A stretch of 64,000 nucleotides of DNA from Saccharum officinarum (GCA_020631735.1 CM036201.1:79088502-79152501), one strand, 5' to 3'; counted from the first letter of the stretch, positions 23,050 to 34,520 are shown. Numbers and translations are program-made. The notes: generated by a model not told the origin, from the sequence alone.

Positions 23050-24502
23050 AACAGACCAAACTTTAAGCACTTTCCCACCAGATTCCAATTTCTCTTTACT
23101 GATATCTCCAAATTTCTTCTCTTTGTAGGTCTGATAAAACTTTGATGCCTTCCGTATCAAATCACGTGCAGCCTAAAAAAAATTGTAGCAATACTATAAT
23201 TATCAACTAGGCAAATATAGATGTCAAATGAAAGGAGCGAGAGAACAAAACCTTCAACTCATCAGGAATAGACCATTGTGATTGCCTTGTCACTTTGTTG
23301 TATTAGTACCTGAAATGAAAGGATAAAACAGTATACGGAGAAAACTGGATGAACAACCATTGAAATGATGACACGTAACAGAATGTTAATTACTGAAAAA
23401 CTTTTCTAGTTATACCTCACCTATGACCAAATGGTGTGCAAAATTCTTTCCACTCTATCGAATCGTCAACCCTCTGCTAATTAACACAAAAACAAGAGGA
23501 GTGCATTAGCAAGGATGCATGCATGCATTCAATACATTATTAAATCAGAGTTAGCACTTTCTTGGTACCTTGTACATACTTCTCAACCAAATTAACAAAA
23601 GAAATAATAAGATAGAAAAAATAGGTAAAATGCTAAGAAATGTGCATCGAAGTATGTGTGGGAAGTACTTGAGTGGCGGTGCTTCTTACAAAGAAGGCAT
23701 GGCCTCATAACGATTGTTCTGTTGTGCTTAGCAATTACATGGACTCTAAACTTTTTGTAGTGCAAAATGACAAAAATGAACACGAATATAAGCAGTGCAC
23801 AAGCAAACAGATGACAATCATATGGTTAAGCTCAAACACATTCTGAATTTCTGATGCAAAACTCATAACGACAATTAGTCCACGAGATCTGAATTACAGC
23901 TAAGGGAATTAAATCATAGCAAAGAAAAACGAACAAACATATATGATCGTACAGTACATCTAACCACCAAAGGATCCATCAATTCAGTCGGTTTCTCCCA
24001 ACTTGATTGCCTCGTCTTCTTGTTAAAGTAGTATCTAGATAATGGGAGGAAAGAATTATTCAGACAAATTGGGGTACACCAATACCTGAACTGATTGATC
24101 AGATACTAATAAAGCATCATGAAGTAAGTTAGCAATACGGAGATGACTAACAATGATCCATCAGTCGTCCGGTACTCTCCCCAGTCCAAAGAGGTAGGTT
24201 CGACCTTGTCATTATCAAACTCAGTTATTGCAAGGTAAAGAACAGAAAATGCTTATATGCTTGTAGCAGATAGAAACAGTGATGAAGCAGAGGTAATAAA
24301 AAGATACTGATAGGTTCTATTACTGCACAGATCATCAAAAGACATGTAACAGAGAAGAAGAAAAAATTCGAGTAACAGAGAAGAGATCCAACAAGTGGAG
24401 AAACGAGCGAGGAACTCTGAAGTTTCAGATTACCTGAATAATGTCTGGTGGTAACAGAAATTTTGGTGGAGCACTAGAACTCGTCATGGGAGGCGCCTTG
24501 CC
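23050..24502 (-). pseudogene. PRP40: PRP40-like WW-domain splicing-factor fragment
   Basis: Exon-like blocks on the - strand: 24502-24434 (KAPPMTSSSAPPKFLLPPD), 24219-24152 (LDWGEYRTTDG), 24034-23968 (YYFNKKTRQSSWEKPTELM), 23473-23421 (DDSIEWKEFCTPFG), 23309-23252 (YNKVTRQSQWSIPDELK) and about 23172-23050 (ARDLIRKASKFYQTYKEKK). Order and spacing match the two tandem WW domains of PRP40, a U1 snRNP-associated factor that bridges splice sites. The second WW domain has a TAA at 23,305-23,303 in place of a Tyr codon. The proline/glutamine-rich N-terminus and all FF domains are absent. Introns are retained, so it arose by DNA duplication or capture rather than from mRNA. Confidence 0.75.
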
Positions 24503-24951
24503 CTGATGCAGAACGGAAATTGAACGGCGTCAGTTGATGAACGACGTGGAGAAGGAGAATCAATCGCTACCCAATGATTCAGTAGGGGCATGTGCTAAGT
24601 AAGAAAGGAAATTGATTTGATTTAGTTTTTAACTTTGTATGGAAATCCTAATTAAAATCGGAAACTTTTTATGGGATAAGATTCAAACCAGATACGAATA
24701 CGCCTGGATCAAACGGCAATCAGATTTCGAAGACGGCGCCGTACGTTCCCTCTGAAGAACAGCGTGCGGTTCGGCGTTCTTTGTCCTGGCGGGTCCGCTG
24801 CGTCTCCGTGTCCTTTCCTTGGCGCTCAAGTTTCCCTCGGCATGCACTTCGGCGTACATATCTCTCGTCTTCCTCATCAACCTGAAACGGACGAGATCTG
24901 AGATCACAAGGCAGGCATTCGAGGCCGTGCAGACTGCAGGGTGCCTTCCCA

Positions 24952-26135
24952 ATGGCGGCGGCGGCATCGACGTCGCTTAGCGACCGCGAATCTACGGCCA
25001 CAGTGGACGAGGGCACCTGGCTGAGCCTCCCCACCCCACGGACGCCTTCGTGGAGATCCTGCTGCGCCTGCCTCCGAGCAACCGGCGGCGGCGCTGGGTC
25101 CGCCTCGTGTGCCGCCACAGAGCAAGCCCGCGGTGCTGGCGTGCTTCACCAGCCACGAGGCCGCTTCGGCGTACGTCATCGACGACCTCGCGGCCGGACG
25201 GTGCAGGCAGGTGTGGGGAGTCCGCGCCGACGTGACCGTGGTCGCCACGTGCAACGGGCTGCTGTACGTGCCTGTGCGACAACACCAGGCCCGGAGGCGC
25301 CATCTCGCTGCTCAACCCTGCAACCCGCGAGACGCTACGCCTCCCGACGCTGCCCGTCTCCCACCGGCACTGGAGCGGGTGCTGCAGCTGGGAGAGGCAC
25401 AGCTTCGGGTTCCACCCCATGACGGGGCGGTACACGGTCCTGCACCTCCCGTGCTGCGCCGACGTGAGCGGCGGCTTCACGTCGCTGCAGGTGTTCACGC
25501 TGGGACACCCCTCGCGGGCGTGGCGCGACGTCCCCGTCTCCTTCCCCGGCGGAGCGACCGCGACGTGCAGCGTCGACGCCGGCCTTGTCACCGTCGACGG
25601 CGCCACGTACTGGGTCACCAAGGACACCGGGAGGGTCGCCTCATTCGACCACAAAGACGAGCGCGTCGCGCTCGCCGCGCCGCTGCCGATGGTCGGCGGG
25701 CCTGGCAGTGGTTACGACCTCCGCGTGATGGAGGCCCGCGGCAGGCTGGGGCTCGCCGTCTGCGCCGACAGACGGGGGCCAGCGAAAACCGAGGTCTGGG
25801 TTCTCGACCGGCGGGGGTGGAGCCGGCAGTACAATGTGCAGGTGCAGGAGGTGGTGTGGCAGCGACTCGCGGGCCCGCACTTCGCGCATGGCGGCGGCTA
25901 CGTGCTCACCACCAGCGCGTATGAGAACAGCCAGAAGCACGTGCTCGCGCACAGGGTGCGCGACGCCGACGTGACGTCCCTGCGGATCAAGGAGCAGGGA
26001 ACGGTGGCGGCCTACTGCAAGGAAGGCTACCGCCTCCGGACCTTCGCCTACGTCGAGACCACGTACGGAGCCGCTGCTGAGTGTCTTCAAAAGGAGGCAA
26101 CAAATTACCAAGCCGTGTTCTTGATTTCTACTTGA
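24952..26135 (+). pseudogene. F-box protein with F-box-associated domain, frameshifted
   Basis: Starts MAAAASTSLSDRESTATVDE. The F-box helix LLRLPPSNRRRRWVRLVCRH is in a different frame (25,050 onward), the next segment (SKPAVLACFTSHEAASAYV, 25,121 onward) in a third, and from about 25,270 a single long frame runs to 26,135: SLLNPATRETLRLPTLP, FHPMTGRYTVLHLPCC, EVWVLDRRGWSRQYNVQV, FAYVETTYG. This is the plant F-box/F-box-associated architecture, whose members act as SCF ubiquitin-ligase substrate receptors. Between the F-box and the next segment the usual linker is missing, so at least one deletion is real rather than a sequencing slip. A related C-terminal piece lies at 20,270-20,742. Confidence 0.8.
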
Positions 26136-27360
26136 TGCTATTGGTTAGTCTGGGTCATAGCCTTGATTATTTGCTACTTGCTACTGCTAGCGAGTCTCTT
26201 TCATTCAGACATTTCATATATTACCATTGCTGTAAATTTGCCAGAAGCAAATTGTTCGGTCGGTTTGTAATCCTCAAGATTTAGAAACGTCATTAGTTTT
26301 TTTCAAAAATGTTCAGAAATATGTTTCCATTTAAATGAAAACTAAAGGCACCTTGAGTGTTTTAAATAGCTTTTTAAAACTGTACATTTTTTACCCCTCA
26401 AAAAAGTAAATCACTTTCTTGTCAAAAACTAAATCATGGACGTTTCACACGTCTCTTCAGACAGTTCGGCCGAGCTAAGCATGAGCTTAAAGGGTCGCTC
26501 TCTGGGATGTTGACAAACATTCCAGTGGTGCTGGTGGACGGTCCATCGAAGCAAAACTATGGATTTAATTTGGCATCTAGGGTAATGTTAGTGTTGAGGA
26601 TTTTAGAGCTAACTAAGATTAGGCTAGGTGAAGGGGTAAGGATGAAGATGATGAATACTTACTCAAGGGGACTTAGAGTCATGAACCACCTTGAGCTCAT
26701 ACTAACCTCTCATGGAGTCCCCACACCCATGAGAGAGGGAAATCCACCATGGATGAACTTGCTCGAAGTAATGAAGATGCTTGAAAAGTGGGGGTTCTTC
26801 ATGCCACTAAGATTTGGCTAGTGGATTGGGGAGAGAGGTGGAGAGGGATTTCAGAGAGGGATTCTTGGGCTTCATCCTCTTCTCCTTGCTTTCGTGTTCT
26901 TGTCACCCTAGAGAAAGAATGATAGAGAGTTGTGGTAGGGTGTGAAAGGAGTGCAGAGCTGAATGGGATGAGGTTAGTTCATGCTGACATGTGGGCCCAA
27001 GGTAGGAAAGAAGTGGAATGCTCATGACTTGCATCTTAGAGTCACTGATGTTTTGGCTGATAGTTCGGCAGACTTGGTGAATAGTTTGTCGAACCCAGAA
27101 TGACTCAACGGAAAAGGTTGGTCAGCGGCGTGACATGACCACTCTCATATAGTTCGGTAGGATACTCGTGTAGTTTGTGGGTGTAAGTTTGGGCTCAACT
27201 ATTAGGGTCACTTGGCTGGGGTACTTAGGTCATTGACCTAGGGTAACATCTCTTCCCACTTGGGATTATGGGGTTCCGATGATGTCACGACACTTCATCT
27301 CAAGGTCTCTTGAGTGATACTTGGCTCATTTCATAGGTGGCCCGTCTCACCAGAAACTGA
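26136..27360. other. Intergenic, probable old retroelement sequence
   Basis: No supported gene. The repeated AGTTCGGC/TTCGGCAGAC motifs (26,463, 27,062, 27,150) and the open frame at 26,507-26,821 look like decayed LTR-type repeat, but neither ends nor domains are visible. Confidence 0.3.
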
Positions 27361-29020
27361 GGCCCCGTTTGGCACAGCTCAGCTTCACCAGTAAAGCTGA
27401 TTTTTGGAAAATGACTTCATGAGCAGCTTCTCAGTGAAACTAAGCTATTTTAGAAAAAAAAAACGATTTGGCAAAACAACTTCAGCAACAACTTCATGCA
27501 TGGCTGAGAGAGAGAAATGAGGGAGAGAGTTGTGAAAAGCTATTTTTTAGCTTCACCTCTCTCCATTCCTTTGTGAGAGCATAAAAAAGAGCTTCACCAA
27601 GTGAGCTGTTTTTTTATAGGACCCTGTGAGTTGTTTTGAAAAAGGGTGTTTGCTAAAAAAACAGCTCACACTACTACAAAAATCTTTTCCGAGGCGGTCG
27701 ATTTTTATTTTCCGAGGCGGTCAAGGGCAACCACCGTGGTTGAAAGGTCACCGTTAATGGTGGCTTAACCACGGCGGTTGCCTGTGCCCGCCACGGTTAA
27801 TCGATTAACCGCGGCGGGCGCCTAGCAAATGCCCATCACGGTTAATGCATTAAAAACAAAAAAACCCAAAGCCCACTGGAGAGCCCATTTCTGAGCCCAC
27901 CGGTGAGCCCAATCCCAGACCCAGTCCCCGCGCACTGCCGCCGTAGATCCGGTCAGCTCCCGCGCGCCTGGCCAGAGGAGAGGGAGGAGGGGGCCTGGCC
28001 GCCGTAGATCTGGCAGGCCCCTACGCACCTAGCCTGAGGACAAGGGAGAAGGGGACCTGGCCACCGCTGGATCCAAACTCCGGCCAGCCGGATCTTCCAC
28101 CATGCGCAGCTAGGGTGGGGGAGGAGGGCTGCCGTGGTCGCCGCTGTCAAAGGAGATCCCCGCCCGCGCGCACACCTGGCCGGATCTGCCTGCGCCGAGG
28201 CTAGATCTGGCCTCCCCATGCGCCACCTCGCCGGATCCGCCCGCGCTAGCCGGATCTAGTGGAGGCGGTGGAGGAGCGCCGCCGCACAGGGAGAGGGAGG
28301 AGGGAGAGCCACCCCAGCGCCACCGTCGACGGGGAGGGAGGGGGAGCTCGCGCCGCCGGTGCCGGTCCATGCCCCACGCGCTGCCGCCGGTGGGGGTTGG
28401 CCCCCACACCATCAAGAGAAGGAGAGGGAAGCTTGAGTAGAGAGGAGGGGAGACACCCCAAGCTGGCCGGCGGGGGAGGAAGGGAGGGGTGGTCGCGTAT
28501 GGGAGAGGTAAGGGTGGCCGACGCGCTGAGGGAGAGAGGGAGATGGCGTCGCCAACGAGAGAAGGAGGCGACTGGGGAAGTGGTGGGGCACTGGGAGAGT
28601 AAGGCTAGGGTTCACAAGTGAAGTGCCATTTATATACGAGCCCGGTAAAAAGCTGAGATGGGCTTTTCCTAGGCTGGGAGCTAGGGCCCTATTTTTTGAG
28701 GCGGGCCTTTAAAGTTATCCGCCTCGGAAAATAAATTTATAGAGGTGGGCATTATAAGACGACCACCTCGGAAAATAGGGTATTTTTAGAGGCGGTCGTC
28801 TTATAATGCCCGCCTCCGTAAATCGATTTTGCGAGGCGGGCAAAAGTAACTGCCTCGGTAAATTAAACTGACCGCCTCCGTTAATAACCCTAGATTTTCC
28901 GAGGTGGTTGAATTTGGTGCCCGTCTCTGTTCAGTTTTAGGTTGTGTCACGCAAAATCAATTCTGTAGTAGTGTCACAACATCTCATAAAGCTGTTGATG
29001 AAGCTATGCCAATCAGACCC
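27361..29020. mobile_element. Outer inverted-repeat element hosting the CACTA
   Basis: Left end GGCCCCGTTTGGCACAGCTC with AGCTTCACCA; right end is the inverse of GATGAAGCTATGCC/AATCAGACC. TGA flanks both ends (27,358-27,360; about 29,021-29,023). Without the inserted CACTA it would be about 355 bp. The TNA-type duplication suggests a PIF/Harbinger MITE; classification is inferred. Confidence 0.5.
27669..28973. mobile_element. Non-autonomous CACTA (En/Spm) element
   Basis: Starts CACTACTACAAAAATC and ends TTCTGTAGTAGTG, flanked by the 3-bp target duplication TCA (27,666-27,668 and 28,974-28,976). Subterminal regions carry repeated CCGAGGCGGTC/GACCGCCTCGG motifs in both orientations, the typical transposase-binding arrangement. 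About 1.3 kb, with a GC-rich interior (27,900-28,620) that encodes no transposase domain. Confidence 0.88.
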
Positions 29021-29760
29021 TGAATGTGTGGCCTAGCAATACTTGACCAATAGGAGGATCTCATGGCAAGGCATTGTAGTTGTAGGCTAGAGTAGACTAA
29101 CCCTTGAAGTTGAAAGGGAGTAAATGCTCACTGGCATTCATGGTAAGGTGGGGTTAACTTAAGAGAGGGTTGCTAGCGGGGTTGTTCTACCTGGCTGGAT
29201 GGAGGAGGATAACTAGATTTAGGTAGGGGTTGGTAACTGCTAGGATTGACTATACGTAAGCACGTGGGAATCACATACTCGACAGACTAGGTGCAAGCGC
29301 TAGATAAGCACCTTGACGTCAGTGTTATTCTAAATGCTAAATGGTAAACAGTTGATCACTTTCCTTTTAACCATTAGGCCAAATGGACACTTAATCGGGT
29401 AAAATTGTCGTTTGAACGGGATAAACATGTGTTTTCTAAACAGAAACGACGTACTATCATGTAACATTTAAATTGTGTGTAAATGGGCTACATAACTGTT
29501 TAGGCCTACAATGCCTGCCGGTGATAACTCACTCATCATGAGAAATGGCTAAGATGGTTTGGTTAGAAGAAGAATGATTCTACTTGCAAAGCTTCAGCCA
29601 AACCAGATTTCGATCGAACGATCGTAGTTGATTAGGGCTCCTATAGGTGATATTTCATGACATCACGGTCTCAGTTAGGGAACTTGATTAGGTTTGACAA
29701 CGAATATAATTATAAAAATTTAATTTTTTTTTATGTGTCATTATAAGTGGGAAGGGAAAT
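29021..29760. other. Intergenic, no gene seen
   Basis: AT-rich to mixed sequence without supported open frames or clear repeat ends. Confidence 0.35.
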
Positions 29761-30014
29761 ACTCTCCCCCATTCTCTTTTATAAGACGTACACATACATC
29801 AATATTCAAAGTTTAAAATTTTTAACTAATAATTTGGTTAACAATTTTAATTATTATAGTGCAAATCAATATTGTTAGATTTTTGTAATTAAATTTACTA
29901 TCTAATTTTCATTAGTTTATAAGTAAAAATATTATATTATAAAATACATAAATAGTCAAAACGTAATTTTGGAGATGTTAAGGTACACCTTATAAAAGTA
30001 AAAGAGAATAAAGG
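29761..30014. mobile_element. Stowaway-like MITE
   Basis: Left end ACTCTCCCCCATTCTCTTTT followed by ATAAGACGTACAC; right end TAAGGTACACCTTATAAAAG then TAAAAGAGAATAAA is its imperfect inverse. Interior is strongly AT-rich. Confidence 0.6.
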
Positions 30015-30059
30015 CAGTAAAAATTTATCATGCTAACTTCCCTGACCCTTTCTTAAGCA

Positions 30060-30890
30060 CATATAGATAACGCTAATGCGTCGTGCCCCACTCAGCATCG
30101 CTGCTCCCCCTTTGTGCCGCTCGCTCCCGCCAGCGACGCGCGCCCCGCCTGCGATGCTTGTCCCTCCCATCGCCCGCCCCACTCGTCACGCGCCACACCG
30201 ACGCAGATTCGCCGCCTCCACCGCGCCTCGCGCTCGGAATCACGCCTCCCGCCTAGACTAGTGCCGCCTGTCGCGGCCGCGTGCCCATCCGCCTGCTACG
30301 ACCATTGCTGAGCCCGTGCAGTCGATGAGCTTCGCACTGGCGACCTCCGCGTCACTCCGTGGCATCGAACTCCACGTTGACGAGTCTTTTGCAAACGTAT
30401 GTTTCACGCGTTTTAGATGAATGTTTCATGTGTTTTATCTGCATGTTACATGTATTTCATCTGGATGTTGCAAAAGGATCTGGTGTTGCATATGTTGCAA
30501 TGGCTACACACGTATGTTTCAAGTGTATGTTACATAAGTTTTGCGAATGTATGTTCCAACTTCCAAATGTTCCAGCTGTTTTAGAAGCATATTACAAATG
30601 TTTCATCTGGATGTTGCAATACAGTATATTTCAAGAGTATACTACATATGTTGCAACGGTCGGACGGATATTGCAGAGGAGATAAGACGTTAGGATGGGA
30701 AAGGGGCACGACTGAGAAGAGCACGATGGAGAATGGGGCGAGGCTAGGGATGGCACCGCGGCGAGGGAAGGAGTGCGGTGTGGCGGAGAGCAGGAGTGTC
30801 CGATGCGACGCGGGTGCAGACGTCGAAGCTTCGTCCGAACTAGGCTAGCGTCTAGGCCCAATGCTAGCCACGCCGTATAGAAAAAGAATA
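30060..30890. repeat. Dispersed GC-rich element with ATGTTGCA/ATGTTTCA repeat core
   Basis: A GC-rich left part (30,070-30,360), a core of degenerate repeats of about 30 bp built on ATGTTTCATGTGTTTTATCT and GGATGTTGCA (30,400-30,660), and a GC-rich right part (30,665-30,870). The same three-part layout recurs at 62,850-64,000. No coding function is seen in either; the class is not determined. Confidence 0.7.
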
Positions 30891-31019
30891 TAAATTCCAA
30901 CCTCTATATGTGCTTTTAATGCATATGCACCGTGAATCCTAACTTGACCTATAATTTCTCCCTTAAATATCTCCACGGTATAAAATATAAATGCATATGA
31001 CCTACGGAGTATAACCTAA

Positions 31020-31266
31020 GGGCCTGTTTAGTTGGAGAAATTTTTTGGGTTCGGCTACTGTAACACTTTTCGTTTTATTTGTCAATTTGTGTCCAATCAT
31101 GAACTAATTAGGCTCAAAAGATTTGTCTCGTGATTTACAACTAAACTGTGTAATTAGTTTTTTTCTTTCGTCTACATTTAGTACTTCATGTATGTACCGC
31201 AAGATTTGACGTGACAGTTACTGTAGCACCTTTTGGGTTTCTTTTTTTTTGAAACTAAACAGGCTC
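31020..31266. mobile_element. Tourist/PIF-Harbinger MITE upstream of NF-YC
   Basis: Ends GGGCCTGTTTAGTTGG and the inverse AACTAAACAGGCTC-type right end, with TAA at 31,017-31,019 and 31,267-31,269. It lies 210 bp upstream of the NF-YC start codon, so within or next to its promoter. Confidence 0.85.
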
Positions 31267-31476
31267 TAACTATCATTTTATTGACCAAATAGAAAATTAG
31301 AACTAACTCATGTTAACGTTCTGGGTCAACTCCCAGCTCTAACTAACATGCCACTTCTAACGGCGCAAAGATCTCCTTTCCTTTCTCCCCTGTTCAGTGT
31401 TCAGCCAAAGCCTCCTCCCCCAACCCAATCCCGTCACTGTCTCACTCCCCTTCCCTGCTTCCGGAACACCCTAGCA

Positions 31477-32067
31477 ATGGAGCCCAAATCCACCACCCCT
31501 CCCCCGCCCCCGGTCATGGGCGCGCCCGTCGCGTACCCTCCGCCACCCGGCTCCGCGTACCCCGCCGGGCCGTACGCGCACGCGCCGGCGGCCGCGCTGT
31601 ACCCTCCTCCCCCGCCGCCGCCCGCTCCCCCCACCTCGCAGCAGGGCGCCGCGGCGGCGCAGCAGCTGCAGCTGTTCTGGGCGGAGCAGTACCGCGAGAT
31701 CGAGGCCACCACGGACTTCAAGAACCACAACCTGCCGCTGGCCCGCATCAAGAAGATCATGAAGGCCGACGAGGACGTGCGCATGATCGCCGCCGAGGCG
31801 CCCGTCGTCTTCGCCCGCGCCTGCGAGATGTTCATCCTCGAGCTCACCCACCGCGGCTGGGCGCACGCCGAGGAGAACAAGCGCCGCACGCTGCAGAAGT
31901 CCGACATCGCTGCCGCCGTCGCGCGCACCGAGGTCTTCGACTTCCTCGTCGACATCGTGCCTCGGGACGAGGCCAAGGACGCCGACTCCGCCGCCGCCAT
32001 GGGAGCGGCCGGGATCCCGCACCCCGCCGCCGACCCCATGGGCTACTACTACGTCCAGCCACAGTAA
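31477..32067 (+). CDS. NF-YC: NF-YC, CCAAT-binding factor subunit C
   Basis: A 196-residue protein without introns. Residues 1-60 are Pro/Ala-rich. Residues about 68-163 form the histone-fold domain: LFWAEQYREIEATTDFKNHN, LPLARIKKIMKADEDVRMIA, APVVFARACEMFILELTHR, ENKRRTLQKSDIAAAVART, FDFLVDIVPRD. NF-YC pairs with NF-YB in the cytosol or nucleus and with NF-YA or CCT-domain proteins such as CONSTANS to bind CCAAT-type promoter elements. Residues 164-196 are an Ala/Pro-rich tail ending GYYYVQPQ. I chose the ATG at 31,477; the frame is open upstream to 31,348, but that extension has no family counterpart and probably is leader sequence. Confidence 0.95.
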   Translation: MEPKSTTPPPPPVMGAPVAYPPPPGSAYPAGPYAHAPAAALYPPPPPPPAPPTSQQGAAAAQQLQLFWAEQYREIEATTDFKNHNLPLARIKKIMKADEDVRMIAAEAPVVFARACEMFILELTHRGWAHAEENKRRTLQKSDIAAAVARTEVFDFLVDIVPRDEAKDADSAAAMGAAGIPHPAADPMGYYYVQPQ

Positions 32068-32834
32068 CGAATTCGCCTCCTTACCATGGCTCCGCTTCCA
32101 TGGAGCCTCTGCGGTTTTTAGTAAAATAATTAATTACTGAGAGTGCCCTGCTGTTACCCCCTGTTCTGTTGTTGCCACCCAATAACTCTAAGATGGCGTG
32201 ATGATCATCTGATGTGCCCCCTTTTGAGTAACAAGCTATTCCATTTCACATTTCATTTCTGATCTGAGAGAGATGACTGCTCGTAATTAAGAGGGAGGCT
32301 GTGTGATGGTGATGGTTCATGCCATGCTTAACAGATAAGGTCGCCTGTCGTAACTATTAATCATTGTGCTAGTACTCTTACCTTGTCCAACTCCCAACTG
32401 CCGTGAAATTACTCATGTTCTTGTTACTTTGTCCTGAACTATATTTGTGTAATGTCATGCTGTTCTTTAAATTTTTGTAAGGCTAGAATAGCAATTATTT
32501 CCAATTGTAATGCAATGGGGGCTTTATGTAATCTCATGCTTGTTGGTCGCACACATATTTGATTAGTTTCCATTTTCTCTGTATTATTCAGTCATTTGTT
32601 TTTTTCCCAGGGTGTATAATCATGTTCCTCGGAATAATTTCAGGGACCTTATGTTTGCTAAATTTCCAGAATATGAATCTGTTTCCTGATTCATCTTGGA
32701 ATAGATTCAGGCCAGTGTATTTTGCCAAATTTCCGGATTACCGACGTATATCCTGTTTCTCGTTGGAATAGTTTGAGGCCACTGTTGTGGTAGCTACGCA
32801 GTGGAAAGTTTACTACCTTGCAGTGCTCCTTGCA
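32068..32834 (+). other. 3' UTR and downstream flank of NF-YC
   Basis: AT-rich with several TGTAA/AATAA-like signals (for example AAAATAATTAATT near 32,122 and GGGGGCTTTATGTAATC near 32,516). No further gene before the Mutator-like element. Confidence 0.4.
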
Positions 32835-33299
32835 AGATTTTTTAAATAATATTTGTTAATGATTAATTGCAAATATAGCATTTGGATGTGACAAATTCTA
32901 GGTATAGTATAGTAGCTGACATGGGCCTCGTCGGCATCTGTAGGGCCGACAGACCCTATCGGCAGCCCAGTAGCCGAGTAGTCTGCGGACCCGGCTGGAG
33001 CGGACAGTCCAGTGGGCCATATAGGCCCGCCGCTGGCCGATAGGCTCGAGTCGGCCGCCAGATGGCCGGCAGGCCCTATAATATCTGCGGGCTATCTTCT
33101 TCTTCGCTCTCTCTATCTCTCTCACTCACTCACTCACTCTCCTTTGTGCGATCTCGCACCGCGCCGCCGCCGCGTCGGCCCTCGCCGGCCTAGATCCAGC
33201 GGCGGGTGTCCTGCCGTTGCCGCCCCAACCACCGGCGGGCGTATCGCCGCTGCCTGGAGGTCCTATCGCCTGCACCCACGGCGGTTGTTCCAAGTAAGT

Positions 33300-33745
33300 T
33301 TTTTTTATTTTCTTTAGTTAGTTTTAGGGTTAGGTTTTAGTATTAGGGTTAGTTTTTAGTTGTAGTATTGTTTAGGGTTAGTTTTTTGGTGTACTTTTAG
33401 GGTTAGGGTTAGTTGTAGATTAGACTTTGTAGCGTTAGTTTTAGTTTCAATTTTTAGGGTTCGTTTTAGTTACTTTTTAGTGTTAGTGTTACTTTTAGAT
33501 TATTAGGGCTAGTTTAGTGTAGTTTAGTTAGTTTAGAGTTTTTAGCGTATTTTAGTGTAGTTTAGTCATTAGTATTTAGTTTAGTGTAGTTTAGTTATTA
33601 GATATTAGTTTTTTTAGTGTAGTTTAATGTATTATTGTTATTAGTTTAGGGTAGTTTACTTATTAGTTTTTTAGTGTAGTTTAGTGTAGTTTAATGTATT
33701 ATAATATTAGTTTAGTGTAGTTTAGTTATTAAATATTAAATTTTT
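33300..33745. repeat. Degenerate TTTAGGG/TTTAGTGTAG low-complexity tract
   Basis: Short units such as TTAGGGTTAG, then TTTAGTGTAGTTTAG recur irregularly over about 440 bp inside the Mutator-like element, between GC-rich sequence and the coding piece. It ends at TTTGCAG (33,767), which looks like a splice acceptor, so it may have been an intron of the transposase gene. Confidence 0.6.
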
Positions 33746-33776
33746 AACTGATACGATACTTTGCAGATGCGACCCG

Positions 33777-34520
33777 GAATGTCGACCGATTTATCCCTTT
33801 CAGAATTTACCATGGCAATGGTGAAATCAAATATGGGGACAGCGGGGTAGACCTTAGCGAGTTCCAGGTCTTTGACACATAACTGAATTCGCCGCTAGAT
33901 TATAGCCGGAAACAAGTTTTAGCCTGGCTGCACGAGTACTTCGGTGTTCCGCCCTCCCAGATCGTTTCAGGATTAGTATGTTGGTGGGCCATTCGATGAG
34001 GGCACATACCGAGAGTGCTTGCGTTGGTTCCCCGGAGCCACACGCGTCTGTTGCTTCCCCGTATCAGTAGAGGCCGTGCCGCACGAGGCCGAGATCACCG
34101 ACACGTTCGCGATGGAGCCACCAGCTGTTTTCCATGCGCTAGTAAGTAAATTTGTAAACTACTTTATCATATCCTTACTTTGCAATGAATCACAGTTATT
34201 CATGCAACAATACATGCCTTGCTTGTAGACAGATATATGCAGCGAAGTGGGCAACAAGCTGCTTTCGTATGCCAACGGTTCGAGAACAACCCCCAATGGT
34301 TGGTAGGCTCGAATTGGGTGCCGCCCTTCAACGACTGGGGCAACATTGTTTGGCGGGAGTACACCGGGCATCATGCTGCCACAACACGGACGTAGTTGTT
34401 CACGCCCACCAGGGTGTGCATCCACCTCCACCGCCACCTCCACCTCCACCTCTAGTCGTAGGATCAGGAGGACGTTCTCGTCCATCGCAGCACAAGCCAC
34501 AGCAGAGGTTGGAGTCCTAG
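33777..34520 (+). pseudogene. Decayed MULE transposase-like coding pieces
   Basis: Starting at the acceptor-like TTTGCAG, one frame reads RNVDRFIPFRIYHGNGEIKY then GDSGVDLSEFQVFDT before a stop, followed by PLDYSRKQVLAWLHEYFGV. The YHGNG...GVDLSEF pattern followed by a WL..F..P stretch resembles the start of mudrA-type proteins. Later pieces (RWFPGATRVCCFPVSVEAV at 34,019; NGSRTTPNGW near 34,280) are not assignable. No zinc finger or DDE domain is visible. Confidence 0.4.

Noticed and set aside
28110..28621. Several GC-rich open frames in the CACTA element
   Set aside because: Low complexity, overlapping in several frames, no transposase or host domain.
33300..33480. Interstitial telomere repeat (TTTAGGG)n
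   Set aside because: Units are interrupted and degrade into TTTAGTGTAG; no run of consecutive perfect telomere units.
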